Assembly (NCBI GenBank): GCA_013216015.1 | Contig: JABSOI010000031.1 | Location: forward strand, 1-64,000 | Reading direction: 5' to 3' | DNA length: 64,000 bases | Origin: Alteromonadaceae bacterium | GTDB lineage: Bacteria; Pseudomonadota; Gammaproteobacteria; Enterobacterales; Alteromonadaceae | Shown: one piece after another, positions 35,401-41,400 of the stretch | Numbering within the stretch: the stretch's first letter is position 1 | Layout of the letters: each line of letters opens with the position of its first letter | Translations under genes and position numbers: made by a program | Notes under the pieces: model-generated | What the model saw: the letters and a program-made list of their open reading frames with translations, nothing else | Database searches by the model: none | What the model was told of the DNA's origin: nothing

Positions 35401-38400
35401 GTCACGTAGCATTTCGCTTAAATCTGTTAATGCAGGACTTGTTGTATTTTCATTATCCTCACCAGCCTCTACTGCTTTTTGGACCACATAAGCGACTAAT
35501 CGTTTGTTACCTGGTTCATCTTCCCGGGCTAACACCACCACTTCTGTGACTTGCTCGTGCTGTTGAAGCACACACTCAATTTCTCCCAACTCTATCCTGA
35601 ATCCACGGATCTTCACCTGATGGTCAATACGACCCATGTATTCCAATTCACCATTGGGTAAATAACGCCCAAGATCACCTGTTCGATATAATCGTTCACC
35701 GAGCTTAAATGGATTCTCAATAAATCGTGATGCGGTGAGCTCTTTACGATTAAGATATCCCCGAGCTACGCCTGCTCCACCCACATAGATCTCTGCGCTC
35801 ACGCCCACAGGAACCAGAGACAACTCACTATCTAACAGATAGAGCTCCAGATCGGGTAATTTGTTACCTATTATATTTCTTGCTGTCCCTTCAAGATCCG
35901 CCTGATATAACCTTCGATAAGTCACATGCACTGTCGTTTCGGTGATCCCGTACATATTGACCAGCTGTATTTTTTCCTCGTCATGAAGCTCAAACCAAGG
36001 TTTTAACTGCTGTATTTCCAGCGCTTCACCACCAAATATGACTGCTCGTAATGACAATTCCTGCTGTTGTGCGCAATCAACCTTAATGATCTGATTAAAC
36101 ATCGTTGGTGTTTGATTAAGTACTGTTACTCGCTCATTGATTAATAGCGAATAAAAATCCTCAGGGGAACGGCTAACCCACGACGGTACTATGACTAAAC
36201 GCCCACCATGACTCAACGCCCCCCAGATCTCCCAAACAGAAAAATCAAAAGCGTATGAATGAAATAACGTCCAGGTATCTTTTTCATCAAAATTAAAATC
36301 GGATGCGGTCGCACTGAATAAACGTGGGATGTTGCAATGCGGAATTAAGACACCTTTTGGATTTCCAGTAGTTCCCGAGGTATAAATAACATAAGCGAGA
36401 TTATCTGGTGTTAATTCAATGTTTGCTTTGTCGATATTCGCCGTCGACTGGCTCGACAAAATGTTATTATTGCCGTTTGCATCACAGCCTTTGTCCAACC
36501 AGATAAACTGACAATTGATGGCTGAATCTAACGCTGATAATTTGCTTGCTAAGCCACTTTGGCTCAGAACAATTTTAACCCCTGAGTCCTCCAGTAAATA
36601 GTTGAGGCGTTTTTGAGGATGACCGGGATCGATAGGCACATAAGCCCCACCGGATTTTAATATCCCCAAAATTCCCACAACCATATCAACGCCACGTTCA
36701 ACGCAGAGACCAACAAGGGACTCAGGAACGACGCCCTGCTTAATAAGGTAATGGGCCACTTGATTAGCGCGATGGTTAAGTTCACGGTAACTCAATCGCT
36801 CTTGTTCAAATGCCAAGGCTATCGCTTCTGGATCACGCTCGACCTGGGCTTCAAATAATTGATGAATGCAATGTTCCTGCGGTAAACTATCTTGAGTAAC
36901 ATTCCACTCGATTAACTGTTGATTTTTTTCAGCGTCACTCAAGAAATCAAGCTTCGATACAAGCGTTTGTGGTGCAGCAACAATGGCTTCTAATAATCTT
37001 TCAAAATGATTCAACATCTGCACTATTGTTGAGCGGTCAAACAAATCGGTGTTGTATTCCATACTTCCCACGATGCCTTGTGGGGTATTGCGCAATTCTA
37101 GCGTCAGGTCTACCCGCGAGACCCCCTCTTCTTCATGAGCAAAATTGAGAGTCGACAGCTCAATGCCACTGAGTGGGACTATTTCCATTTTCTCACTTTG
37201 CAATGCAAAAAATACCTGAAATAATGGCGAATGACTGACACTTCGCACAGGGTTGAGTTGTTCGACTAATTGTTCAAATGGAATATCCTGGTGAGCATAT
37301 CCTTGTATGGCCACATCACGTGTCTGTTGAAGTAATTCCAGAAAACTCGGATCACCACTTAAGTTACTACGCATCACTAACGAGTTTACAAAAAAGCCTA
37401 TCATCCCCTCAAGCTCTTTTCTCATCCGGTTAGCGATCGGTGTACCGATAGCCAGATCGTTTTGTCCTGAATACCGACTCAATAATACTGAAAATGCAGA
37501 CAACAATGTCATAAACAATGTTACCCGATTAGTGCGGCTTAAAGATTCTAAACGCTCAGACAAGGATCTTGATAACGCAATCGGTTGGGCCCCCCCACGA
37601 AAAGACTGCTCTTTAGGTCTAGGTCTATCAGTGGGTAGCGTTAATAGCGAAGGTAATTCCGACAATTGACGTGACCAATAAGATAACTGGCTAGCTAATA
37701 AATCTTCTTTCAACCACTGTCGCTGCCAGTGGGCAAAGTCGGCATACTGAAATTTCAAAGGTTTAAGCGGTGATGGATTTTGGTTCTTGAACGCTTCATA
37801 CAAAGCAGCCAGCTCATCAAAGAATACGCCCAGTGACCAACCATCCCAAATACTATGATGAGCGGTCATTAGTAGTACATAACTATCATCAGTTTTATCT
37901 TCAATCAAACGAAGACGGAATAAACACTCTTTCGAAAGGTCAAACGGGTAATGTCTTTCAGACTGAAAGAGTGAACGTAACTCAGATCCTGAAAAGACCG
38001 ATTCAAGTTCAAGTGACAAAGGTGAACTATCAACGGTTTGAACAATTTGTTTTCCACTTTCTTCAAAACGGGTACGCAATATATCGTGTCGCTGGACTAT
38101 CTCCTCTAAGCTTCTCACCATTGCTATAACATCTAGCCCACCTCTGAGACGCCATGAATGAAAGATGTTATAGACCGAACTAGGTCCCATAAATTGATTT
38201 AAAAACCACAGTCTTTGTTGAGCGTAAGAAAGTAGTTGAGGACTATTTTTTGGCGCAATCTCCAAAGGGCTAATGTCAAGCGTATCCCCTTGCATTGCTT
38301 GCACTATCGCAAGTGCTTGCTCCTGCAATGTTTGATGCTCAAATAAATCGCTAATCTTGAGTTGAACCGAAAATGAATCCCTTATCCAAGTCAATAATTG

Positions 38401-41400
38401 GGTAGCCAACAAAGAATGCCCGCCGATATCATAAAAATTATCCTGTCGAGAGACTTGCTCAAGTTTTAATACCCCACACCATAGGCTAGCCAACAATATT
38501 TCTGTTTCCCCTTCCGGGGCCAGGTAACCATGCTGTTCTGTGGATATTTTTGGATCCGGCAATGCCGTTCGGTTTAGCTTTCCATTGGCAGTCAAGGGTA
38601 AAGATTCTAATACTACAAAGGCCGAAGGGATCATATAAGCAGGTAACTGAGATTTAGCATAGTCGCGTAGCATTTCGCTTAAATCTATTAAACCCGGATT
38701 TGTTGTATTATCACTACCCTCACCAGCCTCTACTGCTTTACCGACCACATAAGCCACTAATCGTTTCTCGCCTGGTTCATCTTCCCAGGCTAACACCACC
38801 ACATCTGAGACTTGCTCGTGCTGTTGAAGCACACTCTCAATTTCTCCCAACTCTATCCTGAAACCCCGGATTTTCACCTGATGGTCAATACGACCCATGT
38901 ATTCCAATTCACCATTAGGTAAATAACGCCCAAGATCACCCGTGCGGTATAATCGTTCACCTGCCTTAAAAGGATTGTCGGTAAATCGTGATGCAGTGAG
39001 CTCTTTTCGATTAAGATACCCACGAGCTACGCCTGCTCCACCCACGTAGATCTCAGCGCTGACGCCCACAGGAACCAGAGACATTCCACTGTCTAACAGA
39101 TAGAGTTCCAGATCGGCCAATTTGTTACCGATTATATTTATTGCTGTCCCTTCAAGATCTGCCTGATACAACCTTCGATAAGTCACATGTACTGTCGTTT
39201 CGGTGATCCCGTACATATTAACCAGCTGTATTTTTTCATCGTCATGACGATCAAACCAAGGTTTTAACTGCTGTATTTCCAGCGCCTCACCACCAAATAT
39301 CACTGTACGTAATGACAATTCCTGCTGTTGAGTACAATCAACCTTAATGATCTGATTAAACATCGTTGGTGTTTGATTGAGTACTGTTACTCGTTCATTG
39401 ATTAATAACGAATAAAAATCCTCAGGGGAACGACTAACCCACGACGGCACTATGATTAAACGCCCGCCATGACTCAACGCACCCCAAATCTCCCAAACAG
39501 AAAAATCAAAAGCGTATGAATGAAATAACGTCCAGGTATCTTTTTCATCAAAATTAAAATCGGATGCGGTCGAACTGAATAATCGCGGGATATTGCAATG
39601 CGGAATTAAGACACCTTTGGGATTTCCGGTGGTTCCCGAGGTATAAATAACATAAGCGAGATTATCAGGTGTTAGTTTAATAGTTGCTTTGTCGATATTC
39701 GCCTTCGACTGGCTTGAGAAAATTTTATCCTTCCCGCTTGCATCGCAATCTTTATCCAAATAAAGCAACTTACAATTGATGACTGAATCTAACCCTAAAA
39801 GTTTGCTTTCTAAGCCACTTTGGCTCAGAACAATTTTAACCCCTGAGTCTTCAAATAAATAATTGAGTCGTTTTTCGGGATGACCGGGATCGACAGGCAC
39901 ATATGCCCCACCAGATTTTAATATCCCCAAAATCCCCACAACCATATCAACGCTGCGTTCAACGCAGAGGCCAACAAGGACCTCCGGAACGACGCCCTGT
40001 TTAATAAGGTAATGGGCCACCTGATTGGCGCGATGGTTAAGTTCACCGTAACTCAATCGCTCTTGTTCAAATACCAGAGCTATCGCTTCGGGATCACGCT
40101 CAACCTGGGCTTCAAATAATTCATGGATGCAATGTTCCTGTGGAAAACTAGTTTGAGTAACATTCCACTCGATTAACTGTTGTTTTTTTTCAGCGTCGCC
40201 TAAAAAATCAAGTTTCGAAAGCTCAGTTTCAGGCGCATCAACGATGGCTTCTAATAATCGCTTATAGTGCTCAATCAACTTTTCAATAGTGCCATGATCG
40301 AACAAATCCGAATTGTACTCCATTCCGCCTTCAAGGCCAGTTGATGTTTCTGACAAGTAAAAGGCTAAATCATAACGAGATACCCCCGAACTCTCCTCCT
40401 TGTTATACTTAATCGGTGATAAATTCACCCCATCTAACGAAGCACTATTGGTTAAACTACTCGCAAAAGAAAAAGATACCTGGAACAAAGGCGTATAACT
40501 CAATGTTCTTGCCGGGCTTATCGCTTCCACTAATTGTTCGAATGGAATGTCCTGAAACTCTAGGGCCTGTGAGGCCATCTTTTGGTTTTTCTGTAAAAAG
40601 TCTGTAAAAACCGGATCGCCATTTAAATTACAGCGCATCACTAACATATTGATGAAATAGCCTATGATGTTCTTTGTTTCTGGTCGTACACGACTAGAAA
40701 TGGGTGAGCCGATAGCAATATCTTGTTGACCAGAATATCGGCTAAGCAGCACCGAAAAAGCAGATAATAAGCAGGTATACAAAGTTACCGATTGTTCTTT
40801 ACTCACTATTTTAAGTTTTTCTAACAGAGATGTAGATAATTCGAAAGAAGCGAGACCTCCATTAAAAGATTGACGAACCGGCCTTTTACGGTCCGTAGGC
40901 AGTTTTAAAAAAGGTTCCAAACCATTAAGTTGCTTTCGCCAATAGGACAATTGATTTTCTAAAACTTTTCCAGTAAGCCATTTCCGCTGCCATCGTGAAA
41001 AATCAGCGTATTGAATTGTCACTGGTTTTAATACAGACAATTCATTGTGCTTATATGATTTATATAACGATGCCAATTCTTTAAAAAAGACTTCCATAGA
41101 CAAAGCATCAGAGATAATGTGATGCATTGTGATTAACAACGTAAAGTTTTTTTTCTCATTATTTTGTAACAACCGGATGCGACAGAGTCGGTCTTTCGAT
41201 AAATCAAAAAGGGTGTTCCTCTCAGACTGACAAATTAATTCTATTGCCTCATCTGAGGGTAGGTACTCTAATTCAACCTTTGTTTCATCCGTTGGTGGGT
41301 CAATAATTTGTACCGCATTGTCCCCTTTCATAACAAAGCGTGTTCTTAGAGACTCGTGGCGATTTATAAGTGTTTGCAGACTATCTACAAGGGCTGATAT

